Source of the DNA: Cenococcum geophilum 1.58
Taxonomy: Eukaryota > Ascomycota > Dothideomycetes > Gloniales > Gloniaceae
NCBI GenBank assembly: GCA_001692895.1
Contig: KV748184.1
Span: forward strand, 2,976,001-3,040,000
DNA: 64,000 nucleotides
Reading direction: 5' to 3'
The translations under genes were made by a program, and so were the position numbers. The notes beneath the pieces were generated by a model. That model was not told the DNA's origin. It ran no database searches and worked only from the letters and a program-made list of their open reading frames with translations. Below, in pieces: positions 12,387-24,277 of the stretch (position 1 is the first letter of the stretch; each line of letters starts with the position of its first letter).

Positions 12387-12966
12387 GGATGGGTGGGTTG
12401 GAGTGACGTTATGAGAGTGAGTTGTTGTTGAAGGCATGTTTTGGTTCGTTCTATGAATGTTGATGAGAGCCTTTGTGCACGTACATACGCCTTGTGTGGA
12501 GCCCTTTTGACTGCGTTTGAAATGGTGCTGGAGTTGTTTCAGCGTGTTTGTGGGTGGCTGGATGGAGTTTTGGGATCTGGACACTAAAGGTCAGGTTGAT
12601 CGCTGTGTGAGGTGTCCGGAGATAGGCGTCTGTTGATCTGGGGAATGATTTAATGGGTTGGTTGGGATGAAGTCTAAGATTAGTGTTAATGATCTGCTGT
12701 CAATAGCTAGTCCATGCTCATAAAATCATAAGGTTGATATCAATGAAGGACTTCACAGCGCAAGAGAGAAGTGCTTTCTGTACATCACATCGTTTGATTT
12801 GATTTCGCATCCATATTTTTCAACACTTAGCGCCTGCGTTGGCTAGCCAGCACACGTTTCCGCCCGTCGCAGCTGATTCTCCAAATCTAAAAACAAACGC
12901 TACGCAAAGCATCTTTTTCCACCACTGCCCCCCACCCGACTCCTACCTTTACCCCTTCTGATCGAT
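12387..12966. other. Convergent 3' region F-box/ARP3
   Basis: About 580 bp between the two stop codons. It holds the 3' ends of both genes. No additional gene, repeat or RNA recognised. Confidence 0.45.
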
Positions 12967-14581
12967 CTACGTGCTCCCTGGCCCACCCAACAGCGCAAAC
13001 CGTCTGACAATGCTCGGCCCGATCTCGTCATACTCAGCCTTCGTGTGGCAATAACTCCTAAACTCCGGTGTCTGGCCGAGCAGGGAGCCGCCAAACCACG
13101 GTCCGTGGCGCTGGCGCTTGTGTGTGATGACCTGGACTTCGAGGCCACCGCTCTTGGCGCCGCCAGAACGGGCCTCCGATGCGCGGATGCGCGCGTCCAC
13201 CAGGTGCCGGATGTCGCGCTGCAGGCGGCGGCCGAAGTCCTTGTACAGTGTCGAGCCGCCCGACAGCACGATGTTCTTGTAGAGCCCGCGCCGCACGTCG
13301 ATGGGCGAGGTCTGGATGACGGTGTCGACGATGGTGGGGAGAGGGGTCAGGAAGTCGGACGAGTAGATTTCGGGGTTGAAGAAGATCTCGGGGGCGAGGA
13401 AGCGTTCGTAGCCGACATCAACGACCACGGATTTGCCGTTCGGGTACGAGACAGTGTGTTTGCCGAAGCGCTCGGGTTCGCGGTCGAAGCGGGAGAACTC
13501 TTTGACGATGTCCGGGCAGACGTAGCAGAATTCTTCCTTGATGCGCTCAGCGGTTTTGAGGGATGAGTCTGGCTCGCCGCGGTCACGGAGGAGGGATTGT
13601 ACGAAGTAGGTTATGTCACGACCGGCGATTGGAATGCTCTTAATGGAGGAGCCGATAACATAACCCTCAGCAACGGGGATAACGTGGGTTACACCCTCAC
13701 CTGAGTCGATGACGGTGCCTGTTAAGGAGCGGTCTTGCACTTTGGATGATGTCCAGGAGGCGGCGAGAGCGAGCACAGCTTGCACAGCTATGTAGAGGCC
13801 TGCACAATTGAAGGACTCAAACATGATTTCGGCAGTGTTTTCTCGGTTTTCGGGCGGGTTAAGAGGCTATGGTGGGGTTAGACAGGGAAATGTGTATGAG
13901 TGACGGCGTCGGAGCTTACGGGCTCTGTGAGGAGGAAGTAGTGGTCTTCAGGCTCAACTCGCAGGTATTTGAATATCGAATTCGACCAGAAACGTTCCAT
14001 GTGATCCTGAATGGGTTGTTAGCAATCGTCCCCGACATTCACCATTCCAAGATTCCAGTAGCATACCCAGTTTTCTATCTGGCCATGCCGTATAGGATAA
14101 TGAAGACCATAGCCTGCTTTAGTTAGAACCTGAAATCCGCTCTTCATCATGCCACTGTCAACACACCAGGTCCAGCTGAAGCTGCGAGAGCTTCATCGCC
14201 AATGAAAAAGTCTAAGTCCTCCGTTCCGCGCTTCCCCGAGAGATGGCCACCTGGCCCAGCCCCGCCCGTTAAGAAGGAAGGTTTATTTGCAACAGCTGGT
14301 CTACCTGAGCCTGAGCCGCCTGCACCACCTCCGACGCCTTTCGTTGCGATTGCTGTAGGGAATACGAAGGATGGAGAGTCGTTACCGGCGAAACCTGCAT
14401 GAAAGAAGTGTTAGTTGGCGGGAAAGTAGCCAGAGGCCTTTTGAATTGGCGAACCTAGTTTGGAGTAACCCGTGCCGCTGCGGAGGAATCATAGTTAGTT
14501 GCTTGACAAGCTCGAGGATTGGGCAGGCTCCGTAAGAGGATCTTACTTGTCCATGACAACGGCCGGGGTTTGGGACGCCAT
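12967..14581 (-). CDS. Actin-related protein 3
   Basis: ATP-binding subunit of the Arp2/3 complex, which nucleates branched actin at cortical patches for endocytosis and polar growth. Six exons (14581-14547, 14477-14455, 14394-14167, 14113-14067, 14006-13920, 13866-12967) give 439 residues, the normal Arp3 size. Landmarks are [20 protein letters not shown] (first phosphate loop), [11 protein letters not shown], the Arp3 insert with [65 protein letters not shown] (second phosphate loop) and [21 protein letters not shown] Gly/Ser-rich loop near residues 40-60 is a fungal-type expansion. The first two exons are very short (35 and 23 nt). Confidence 0.96.
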
Positions 14582-15655
14582 CTTTGCTGCAACTCACGCA
14601 CAATATTGAGAAAGGAGCAGCTCAGGAGTACCCTTGTATGCCGGTGGGTTCTGCAATTGAGGGTGCCTGGGTGTATTCGCCAGATGCGATGCGCGGAGGT
14701 TGATGTGGGCGGTCGAAATGGGCACAGACACACGCCCCGCCCCGCCGTCATCCAGGCCAAGCAACGGCGGACTAGTGAGCAAGGCGGCGAACGAACTCGC
14801 TATCAAGCACGTCAGGCTAGGTACCATCCTAGAGTGCTCCTGTCCGCCGAACAAGGCTTCAGCACACGCCACAGCTGCCATTAGAAAAGGACATGAGAAG
14901 TGCATCTAGCATAAGTCCGAACCCCCGGGTGATATGCGGAAGGAGTTACAATGAGCAACGCGGTCAAAATAGCTGGTTCTCAAGCATCTGTTGCGTGATG
15001 CAACCCTCAAACGGCCCATCAACATCCCTCGATTTATCAACATTGCTCTTGAGTAGCCCTAGTTTGCTTGACCTTCCGTGCATCTCATTGGTGGAGATCT
15101 TCATTCCTTTAGTTATCCTTTTTCTCACTCTTCGCTGCCGCTCGTTTCATGTCCTTCCTTCACCCGGACAGCACCAACACCGCCAAAAAGTGAATTCTGA
15201 CCGGCTCGCAACCACTCTCCTACCTCCTCTGCATGACCTTCAAACCATTCTACTCTTCTCGACCTTCTCTGAAACCTGTTGCCGACTTTTATTTCATCTC
15301 AATGACTAGCATCAATTAGATCCCATCTCAGTTATTCCAGACAATCTGACAGCCAACACTGATCTCGGCACACCCAAACGCATCTGCGTGTTACTGCCAT
15401 TGCTTCTTGTACCTACCACTACCTAGATGATTCACAATCACTACAGCTACAACGTAGCCATCTCAATCGACTACCAATAATCCGCTATTCAATCCGCTGG
15501 GCACCTTGTCCTAGCTAGCCCGCCAAACTGGGGCCGCGATTGCGTAGGTTTAGTCGACATCTCTCGTGGAGAAAAGATACAAAGTCATCCAATCCCCACG
15601 AGAGAGTCCTATCGCCACCGACGGTGGGAGCCTTTTCCACTCATCTGACGGCGCC
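14582..15655. other. Divergent promoter region ARP3/Ntn hydrolase
   Basis: About 1.07 kb between divergent start codons. The right half (14900-15550) is C/T-rich and resembles a long fungal 5' leader. Several short open frames show no conserved sequence. Confidence 0.4.
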
Positions 15656-17757
15656 ATGTTCAATCGAAACCGAGGCCGCAGGGGCGGTGATATTGCTGCC
15701 ATATTTGTGCATGCGGGAGCAGGATATCACAACCCACAGAATGAAACCTTTCATCTTCAAGCGTGTAATGAGTAAGTGAACGTTCGCCCGGGCTGCACTT
15801 CCTTCTGCTTACCTTAATTGATTCCCAACCCTTTTCGTTATGAAGTTACGCTAACTAGCAGCAGTGCTGCGATAGCTGCTATGGCCGTCTTGCGTAGTGG
15901 AGGCACTTCCGTGGATGCTATAGAAATTGCCGTCAAAGTACTCGAAGATCGTGAGATCACTAATGCTGGCTACGGGAGCAATCTTGCCATGGATGGTGTG
16001 GTAGAATGTGACGCCTCGATCGTAGATCACCATGGCCGCAGTGGGGGAGTGGGAGCTGTAGCTCGTGCGACTTCAGATCCCATCTTGCGTATTTGCATGC
16101 TAACAACTAGCATTTAGAGGTTAAAAACCCCATCTCTCTCGCTCGACTAGTCCTCGAAAACACAACGAGACAACTAACATTACGTCGTGTCTCCCCAAAC
16201 CTCCTAGTATCCCAAGGCGCCACCGACTTTGCATTTGAACAGGGCATGCCTATCTTACCACACGATGCTTTGGTCTCGCCAGCCGCGCGAGAACGATGGG
16301 TTCGATGGAAGGCAGATCTTAAGTATGCAGAAAAGAAAGCAAAACGTGATGCAGGGATCATCGAATACTTACCGAGCTACAAAATCAAAGACCCAGCTGC
16401 AGACCCAGTCTATGAAGAGCAGGTAAGGAAAAGGATGCGGGAAGAGCATACGAAAGCCATGATGGGAGGCGCTCTAGATAAAGATCGCTCGGTATCTCCT
16501 CCTTTTTCGGATACCTGGGAGGATCGTCTTTCATCACCCTCTATGTTAGCATCTGAATCGTCTCGAACAACTCCCAGCTCACCCCACTCTCGGCAGACGG
16601 ATCTATTGCACGATCTCATCGACCCACGTGGACCGCCACCTTCAATACACGAACCATTCAAGAACGCTTTAATCAACAGTACCCAAAAGGTGCCGACCCT
16701 CTCAAGTTCTAGAGCATCATACAAGAAATTAGGAAGCCAGGACGAAGAATATGATCTTCCGATGATTGCTACCGATCGGTATATTGGACCTACCTGGATC
16801 CCAGGTTGCACTCATCCCTCTTGGGGTGATGGGTCGTCTGGAGGCGAATCTTCGGATTCTTCGTCTTCCGATACACTGCAACTACCCTCTCTCACTCCCA
16901 GTCCACCCACCATTCCTCTCAGTTCTCCACCGCTCGCCGCGTTGGAAGCTCCCCTTCCGGGTACACCACCAGAAAAAGCGGAATCGCCCTCCCCGCAGGC
17001 TTCCACTCCGCTGAATCATGTCGATGAGGCACCACCATTCCCGCCCTTTCCGAAATACCCGAAACAGGATGACAACATAACCGACACAGTAGGAGCCATC
17101 GCTATAGACTGCTTCGGGAACATTGCATGCGGAGCTTCTTCAGGAGGGATAGGTATGAAGTATCGAGGTCGAGTGGGCCCAGCTGCCCTTGTCGGCGTTG
17201 GTGCAGCGGTTGTGCCAGTTGACCCCGAGGACAAGCAAAAGACGTGCGTCGCGACTGTTACGAGCGGTACTGGTGAGCACATGGCGACAACTATGGCAGC
17301 AACCGTTTGTGCAGAGCGGCTCTATCATGGAGTCAGAAAACTGAATGGTGGAAGCTTTGAGGAGGTGAATGAAGACGAAGCTATTAGGACGATGATTGAG
17401 AAAGACTTCATGTGTAGGATTATTTAATCCCCTCCATGGTATATAACAGCTAATCAAATCCGGCGGTCAGGCCATCCCAGCGTCAAGAATAGTAACTCAG
17501 CTGGAGCTATTGGAGTCTTGGGCGTTAAGAAGACGCGCGATGGCGTGGGTCTCTTTTTCGCTCACAACACTGATTCATTTGTAAGTTCTGTCACTCACGT
17601 GAATAGCAAGTTCTTGTTCTAACTGTACTTGCTCTTCCAGGCCCTAGCATCTATGCATTCAGACGAGCCGAAGCCTGTCTGCACCATGTCTCGTAGTAGT
17701 GGCAACGGCAGCATTGCGCACGGTGGACGCCAGATGAGATATCGCAGGAAGAAGTAG
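15656..17757 (+). CDS. Threonine aspartase / asparaginase-type Ntn hydrolase
   Basis: Ntn hydrolase of the type-2 asparaginase/taspase family; it should cleave itself before a threonine that becomes the nucleophile. Five exons fit about 614 residues: 15656-15771, a second from 15859 (15862 and 15865 are equally possible acceptors) to 16064, 16118-17413, 17471-17580 and 17641-17757. The alpha part carries IFVHAGAGYHN, NAGYGSNLAMDG and VKNPISLARLVLENT. The beta part begins at the predicted nucleophile in DTVGAIAID (Thr codon 17086-17088, about residue 431), then ASSGGIGMKYRGRVGPAALVG and TSGTGEHMA. A Ser/Pro-rich insert of roughly 200 residues sits just before the cleavage site. The true substrate (asparagine, isoaspartyl peptide or protein) is not evident. 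Overall family call is firm. Confidence 0.88.
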
Positions 17758-18446
17758 GAGTTTGTGGATGCGGAGCCTCCATTTCACTTCAAATTCCGCC
17801 GCAACACGATTTTGGTATGCACGAGAAAGCACTGGTTTTCTCCCTCTAGCAAACCCTGGCTCGAGTCCTTCTCTTTCCACTTTCTGAAATCTTTCTCTTG
17901 CTTTTCCATGCATAGACCTTAGTTCCGACCTCTTGCTTTTACCTCGTTGAGGCCAAAGGAGTGCGGAGCGATGGTGGTGTGAAGGTGTCTTAGCATTTTC
18001 TCTTGTCTGCTCAGACCGGGTGGAATGAGGGGTGAATTTCAATTGCTGGTGGCAATCTTTTCTTTCCAGTTTTGTTGTGAGAAACCACGGGTTCAAACAG
18101 TTCAATCGACGGGGCTAGACCGGTTAATGGACATGTTAACGACGGGAGCTATCAAAAGCTAAACAAACCCATCCCATCAACATGCTTTGAGAAAAAACGC
18201 CAAGAAATGCTTGATGCAACATCATGTTCCGCGCTCCCTTTCCGGATCCAGAAGCCCAAACGCAATGCCAAAATCCGTGCCGTGACTCCAACCCACGTCC
18301 CGCATCGCCCAATCTAGTCCAATACATTCAGTTCAATACAATTCAGCCTGGCTCGTTGCCTTCCAATCCAATTCATTCAAACACCCCCTACTGACTCGCA
18401 CGCTTCTTTAGTTCGCACCAGCTACCAGAGACATAACAGACCCTAT
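17758..18446. other. Convergent 3' region
   Basis: About 690 bp between the stop codons of the Ntn hydrolase and TFB4. I see no conserved frame or repeat. Confidence 0.4.
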
Positions 18447-19757
18447 TCACGCATGCGTGGGCGTGCCCCCCGGGTTCGGCGTCATGCTCCCCGCAGGAGT
18501 GACCGCCTCGCCCGGGGCGCGCTTCCGCTTCTTCTTCTTGCGCGGAATCAGCGCAGGCGTCGCCGTCTGCGCCGTCAAGAGCGAGAGATGCGAGCCGCAG
18601 GTCAGACAGGTTGCATCGGGGAGGGGCTCACAGAAAACTGCACGAAAAAAAAATAGTCAGCCTGACCGAAAGCCCAGCACTCCAAAAATCTCAGGGGACA
18701 GGGGACAGGGACACAAAGACTTACTGCTCAAACAAACCGAGCACACGAACCCCACATCGACAACGTCGCGATGGCAGAAGCAGGCGGCGCGGAAATCGAC
18801 GTCCCTGGCGCCCGGCAGCACCAGCGCGCGCCGCGCCGTCGCGTCCGCCAGGAACCCCATCATCAGGTACTGCAGCAGGCCCTGCGGCGCGGCGGGCGCC
18901 ATGTAGATGCCGCCCGTCGCGTCGCAGGCCTGCTGCAGCAGCACCGTGTCACCGGCCAGCTTGAGGATGTCGATCGGCACGCGCTGGCGCTGCGCGGCGA
19001 AGATGGCGTTCATCACGGGTATGTACTGCGACGCGAGGTCGCCGGAGACGCTGAGGACCAGGATGCGCGAGGTTAGCGCTACGCGCTGCTGGCCGGGTGT
19101 GCCGTCCGAGTCGGCGAGCGCGGCGCTGGGGTTGTCGGGCGTGAGGGAGGGGTCGACGGGGGAGTGGCGGATGGTCGATTTCGAGATGTAGGCGAGCGCG
19201 GTGGAGAGCGCGCCGCCGATTAGGGTCGTCGTGGTGCTGGTGAGGTCGCTGGCAGTCGTCGAGGAGAGCAGCGCGGAGAGGTTGGTCTGGATCGCGTGCT
19301 CGACGGTGGCGAAGGGCCGGTACTTGTTGGCGTTGTCGGAGAGGGGCGTTGTGCCGTTGACCATGTCGGTGTCTGGGTTTCTGGAGCCGTTCTGGGCAGC
19401 ATTGTCATGGCCGTTGGAGGCGGTGTTGGGGTACGGTGAGGGCGGCTTCGGGGTTGGGAAGAGCCATTTTGTCCGCTGGGAGTGGCTTGCGATGACGGCG
19501 ACTTCGTTGGCGTTTCCGCTGGCTAGGTGTGCGTTTATGAAGACGAGGAGGTTGGCCACGGCTTTGGAGAGAGGGAGGGTGGAAGAGAGGTGTGCCCAGG
19601 CGTGTGGGTTCGTGTCGAGGATGATGGCAAGGAGGGACGGAGGCGGTCCTGTTCAAGTTATGACGGGTGAATTTGAAGCTCATGAAGCATGGTTTGGAGC
19701 TATGAACGCACCATCAGACGTCTTGATATGACGATCTGTAGCATCGATGGCATTCAT
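18447..19757 (-). CDS. TFIIH core subunit TFB4 (p34)
   Basis: Core TFIIH subunit used in transcription initiation and nucleotide excision repair; it pairs with the p44/Ssl1 subunit. Three exons (19757-19712, 19648-18725, 18637-18447) encode 386 residues. The von Willebrand A-like fold starts with SLLAIILDTNPHAW and continues with LLVFINAHLASGN, SRILVLSVSGDLASQYIPVM, PIDILKLAGDTVLLQQACDA and GGIYMAP. The Tfb4 domain ends in a C4 zinc site split by the second intron (CSVC then CLTCGSHL). The tail is Lys/Arg-rich. The second intron has a long T tract before its acceptor. The body is GC-rich compared with the flanks. Confidence 0.95.
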
Positions 19758-21062
19758 GGTGCTGAGCAGTCCTACGGCTAGAAGATGAGAGCAAAAACGC
19801 GTCGAGCTAGATGTTTCATGACGCTTTAGGCTCTACCCAGCAGTTTTATTTGCAGGGCAGGAGCTATGAAAGCGGATAGCTAGGACAATCGCGATGTTTG
19901 ATGTAAATGATGCAGGTCAAAGTTCAAAAGTTTAGCGCTTGTGATAAACGCGAGCGCGCCAATAGCCGCAACCGTCCCTGCCGTTCCGCCTTATGCTTGG
20001 TTGCTCTCTGGAATGCCTAGCTCCAGCTCTTGATAGTAGGTACACTAATCATATAACCCCTCCTATCACCGTATGACCGTTGGAATGTGACTAATTCATG
20101 ACCCCAACGCTCTAGCCTTTAGCAGCATGTGCTCATATTGCCAAGGTTTGCAGAGCGATTGCGAAAAGAGCCGTTTGTTCAGCTGTAAATATTGGCTACG
20201 TCTTCGTCAGCACTTAATGATGCTTTCCGCTTGCGTAAACGGGGTCTTGGGAAGGCCTCAGCACTCTCCGAGCTCCGGTCGGATTCGCAAAAATGGATTT
20301 GCCATTCGAGACCCGGGCATTTTATCAGCCCTCCTGAGTACCTGTTGAAGCGCTACTATGTTAAATGCGATTGTAAAATGCTTCCCCCGAAGTCTTTGCT
20401 CATGAATAAAATGGTATTGATATTTAATAAAGAAAAATTAAAATTTGAAGGCCCTCAAAGGCATGTCCGAATTGCATCTCGCATGGCAATGACTATACGG
20501 CTCGTACTTCAATTCCTCAGTGTTACGGAATTTTGAGGGCCCATAATATTCTTATACCTGCTAGGTTACTTTCACAGCCTTCCTGGAGGTAATCACATCA
20601 GAAGAGAAGTCGGTATTCGGGGAGAACACGGATGCTAAGACGGAGAAATCGGGATCTCGCCAGGTTAGCAGGGCAGGGGGCAGCAAAGGCAGCAAGGGCA
20701 GCGAAGGTAGCGAGGATCTTCAGTCGGTTCATGCCGGAAGATCGACTTCGCGTCTCAAACAAGGAAGGTCAACCGAGCCGAGGCTTTTCGCGCGGGCCTC
20801 CTCGCGTAGATACACCATTCCCCCTTTAACCAAAGTTGTGAGTTGCACAGCGGACTCAGGAATACCCCGTGGGGGCCAGTCTGACACTTGCTTCGTATTT
20901 ATTTCAGTCTTCTCCGTTGCTTCCGGCACAATTCCCCCTTTGGCAGATTCTGGTCTAAATCAAAGCAAATTATACCGTTCCTGGATTGCGCCGCGGATCG
21001 TACTGAAATAGCACCGTCATCACCTCTAGCAGCCACAACTGCAACTACACCTCTTCTTCACC
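19758..21062. other. Intergenic region with a small 9-bp repeat
   Basis: About 1.3 kb between TFB4 (divergent) and the monooxygenase. No gene recognised. At 20679-20714 four imperfect copies of a GGCAGCAAA-like 9-mer occur in tandem. The last 150 bp before 21063 form the likely promoter and leader of the monooxygenase. Confidence 0.4.
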
Positions 21063-23043
21063 ATGCCTGAAACAATCCGGCGGGTCAATGGTTACGAAAA
21101 AGATGCCTATACCTACTATCCTGTGGTAATTGTGGGTGCTGGAGAGTCCGGCATTGCTATGGGCTGCAGGCTCAAGGAGGAGCTTGGATTCGATCAATTC
21201 AGAATCTTTGACAGACAGGCCGGAATTGGAGGAACTTGGTGGATAAACAGATACCCAGGCGTTGCTTGTGACATGTGAGACTATCATTCCTTTAATTCTA
21301 TGCTTCACGCTAATCCCTCCGTAGCCCCGCCCTCTTCTATTCGTTCTCTTTCAGTCCAAATCCTAAATGGACTACCTTCTTTCCCCCAGGGTCCGAAATT
21401 GTACAGTATCTGCAAGAAGTTTGCGAAAAATACCAGATCACAGACAAGATCCAGCTCAACACAGATGTTGAAGGATGTCGATGGTTAGAAGACGAAAGGG
21501 TTTGGGAGGTCACTCTGAGGCACCTAGTCGCCGGTATGGGAGATCTGGGATCCAAGGATCGCCAGAGAGTCCTGGCTGAGCGCGGAGAGTCGTTCGTGTT
21601 CTCAGCTACAGAGGTCGTCCGGGCCAAAATGGTAATAAGCGCTGTTGGCGGCCTTGTCGAACCCCGTGGTTGGCCGGAAGACTTTCCCGGATACGATACA
21701 TTCAAAGGCCCAATCTTCCACTCCTCCCGATGGGACCACAGTGTCGATTTCAAAGACAAGAATGTTGTTGTTGTCGGGACCGGTTGCAGCGCCGCCCAGT
21801 TCATTCCAAAGCTCACCAAAGCCCCATATAACGCTAAATCCATCACGCAGCTAATGCGCTCTCCTCCATGGGTAGTGCCTCGAATAACTCCACCATTCGG
21901 TGATGCAAAATGGCAGAAATGGAGCCCTACCGTACTCAGCAACGTACCCGGTCTTCTTAAAACACTTCGAACTCTGATATTTTTGGAAGCTGAGTACGAT
22001 TTCAGGATATTCAGTAGCTCGGAGTGGTCTGGGAAGGAACGAAAAAAGATGGAGAGCGAGCTACTCAGACACATGAAGAGAACTGCGCCGGAGAAGTACC
22101 ATGAGATCCTCACTCCGGACTACGGTGTTGGATGCAAACGAAGAATATACGACGCTGCCTGGTTCCCTGGGCTGAATGACCCGAATATCGATCTCACAAC
22201 CCAGCCTCTAACCAGCGTCCATGAGCATAGTGTCACCATTGGACCCGGAAGGACGTACCCCAGCCCAAGGGAGACTGATTCCAACGCACCAATGGAAGAG
22301 AGGGAGATCCCAGCCGATGTTATTGTTCTAGCTAACGGCTTCGACACCACGAAATGGCTACATCCTCTGAAGGTGGTTGGCAAGAATGGAAAGGATTTGG
22401 TACAAACCATGGAGGAGCGAGGTGGCGCTCAAGCATACCAGGGGACAGCCATGGACGGTTTCCCCAACTTCTTCATTATATTCGGACCAAACACTGCGAC
22501 TGGGCATAGTTCCGTTATCCTGGCGACCGAAAACATGGTCAACTACAGCCTCAAATTCATCAAGCCAGTTCTGGAGGGCGATGTGGAGACTGTGGACGTG
22601 AAACATGAAGCCGAAGTCTCCTACACTCAAGATATTCAGCAGAAGCTGAAACAAACAATCTGGTATAGTGGTGGATGCCGGAGTTGGTACCTTACAAAAG
22701 ACGGGTGGAATTCAACAGTATATCCGTAAGTTTCTTCGCTCCTACAGGTGATATGAAGCCGTCTAACATGAAATGCAGCTATACACAGATTGATTTCACC
22801 CGGAGGTGCATGTTTCCAAACATGAATGATTGGAATATTGTGTATACCAGCAAAGGTCTGGCAAAGAGGCGGACGTGGCGTACTATCCGTTTCCTCACTT
22901 GCGCTCTTTTGATTGTAGGAGCGTATCGGGTTAAACAGAAGGGATTGGGGCTTGCAGATGCCAAGAGCATTGTCCGACAGGCGGTAATGGCGGTGTTGAG
23001 TGGAGGGACTCAGATTCTAGAGGCTGTCAAGAGCAGGCTTTAG
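21063..23043 (+). CDS. Baeyer-Villiger-type flavin monooxygenase
   Basis: NADPH- and FAD-dependent monooxygenase, likely inserting oxygen next to a ketone; substrate unknown. Three exons (21063-21274, 21325-22725, 22779-23043) encode 625 residues. The FAD Rossmann motif VVIVGAGESG lies at residues 21-30, followed by GIGGTWWINRYPGVACD, typical of type I enzymes. The Baeyer-Villiger fingerprint FKGPIFHSSRW (about residues 200-210) and the NADPH motif VVVGTGCSAAQFIP follow, then LANGFDTT and FFIIFGPNTATGHSS. A hydrophobic helix with flanking Arg/Lys close to the C-terminus may tether it to a membrane. No biosynthetic core enzyme lies within the window. The nearest downstream gene is a Zn2Cys6 regulator 1.2 kb away, which might control it; that is inference only. 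Confidence 0.92.
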
Positions 23044-23064
23044 GGCAAGTGTTCCCCTCCAAAC

Positions 23065-23605
23065 GTCAAGTCTCCCGCCTTATCAAGATTCGTCCAACTT
23101 TATAAGCATTGACGCGTCTTTTTATCTAGTGATTGAATATATATATATTAGCTCTACTTTATAAAGTAAGAGGCCCACTTAAGATTACACCATGTATATC
23201 GGCCCCTCAAAGTCCGCCCGAACGTTACACTCTCGTAGACACGTCGTAAATTATATTACACACAGATAAAACTTCAATTCTCGTAATATTCTAGAGCCTC
23301 CCTACATCAAGCGTCCCGCAGAGCCCACGTCGAGCGTCTTACAGAGCCTACACCAAGTGTCTTGTAGAGCCCTACGTATAGCATCTTGCAGAGCCTCCCT
23401 ATAGAGCCTCCCTACGTAGAGCTTCCCTATATAGAACCTCGTGCAGAGCTCCGTGTAGAGCTCCGTGTAGAGCTTCATAAGATTCACGAAGATAACGCGT
23501 AAACCTGATAAAATCTACCTCTATCCTATATTCAATCACTTGATAAAAAGACACGTCAATACTTAGAGTTGGACGATATTTGACAAAGTGGGGGACTTGA
23601 CAAGC
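23065..23605. mobile_element. Inverted-repeat (MITE/foldback-like) element
   Basis: Two inverted arms of about 78 bp bound this segment. The left arm at 23065-23142 contains GTCAAGTC, then CGTCCAACTT, ATTGACGCGTCTTTTTATC and TGATTGAATATA. The right arm at about 23527-23605 gives the same words on the reverse strand with few mismatches. The interior is AT-rich at the edges and has a run of degenerate GCAGAGC-type repeats in its middle. There is no coding capacity, so it would be non-autonomous. I found no convincing target-site duplication. Confidence 0.7.
23290..23480. repeat. Degenerate 12-16-bp GCAGAGC repeats
   Basis: The words GCAGAGCCTCC, GTAGAGCTTCC, CGTGCAGAGCT and CCGTGTAGAGCT recur through this stretch. 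They resemble the 12-bp unit (AGCTTCGTGCAG) of the large arrays near 54-56.6 kb. They lie in the middle of the 23065-23605 inverted-repeat element. Confidence 0.65.
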
Positions 23606-23880
23606 AAATCCTGATAGCTATCGTATATATCATGCGGATAAATAGACAATCGTGGTAATAGTCCATGGTTTACGGTCAGACAAATTCCGAAATATGTCTT
23701 AAAAAACATTTATGAAAACTCCGAAACATGCCAAGCGTTCTTGAAGGGTGTTTCCGGGAGCCCTTCTGCGAACCACGGATTCTTGGTTGCATTCAGACTT
23801 AGTGTGTGACTTCCACTAAGCATTGAGCTTCTTGGAAGGATTTATAATATCCCCAAAATTGTAATCATAATGCTCAAGGC

Positions 23881-24080
23881 ACTGTACACCACCTTGGCGC
23901 ATCCGGTTGAAAGCGCGTGATGATCTTGGCCATCAAACGGCACAATTTTACCTATACCTTTAAAGTAATAAGCACGATTATTTTAACGTATTTTAACGTA
24001 TTTTTGGGTATAAATCCGTGTAGTTTGATCTGCGTGATCAACACGCACTTCAACCTGATGCGCCAAGATGGTGTCAGACG
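23881..24080. mobile_element. Short MITE-like element with 60-bp inverted ends
   Basis: The left arm reads ACACCACCTTGGCGCATC, GGTTGAA, then TGATCTTGG and ATCAAAC (23881-23940). The reverse strand of 24021-24080 reads ACACCATCTTGGCGCATC, GGTTGAA, TTGATC and GATCAAAC. The 80-bp AT-rich centre contains the repeated word TTTTAACGTA. No coding capacity. I could not define a target duplication. Confidence 0.65.
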
Positions 24081-24277
24081 GTGAGCTTTATATCAACCAA
24101 CCAGGAACTTCGGGCTTGGTCTAAAGCTTCCCCGCAGACAAACCCCGGATTGATTTATGGAGTAGGGACCGAGCGCTGAAGGACCGATTTGCACCAACAC
24201 CGCACACACGACCCGCCTCAGCACCCATCAGCGGCCGCCGGAGACCCTTCGGAAGATTTGGATTGTTCGTCGCATTC

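Noticed and set aside
11205..12584. 459-codon antisense frame opposite the F-box gene
   Set aside because: It arises from the high GC content at third codon positions of the true gene. Its protein is Arg/Gly/Glu low complexity.
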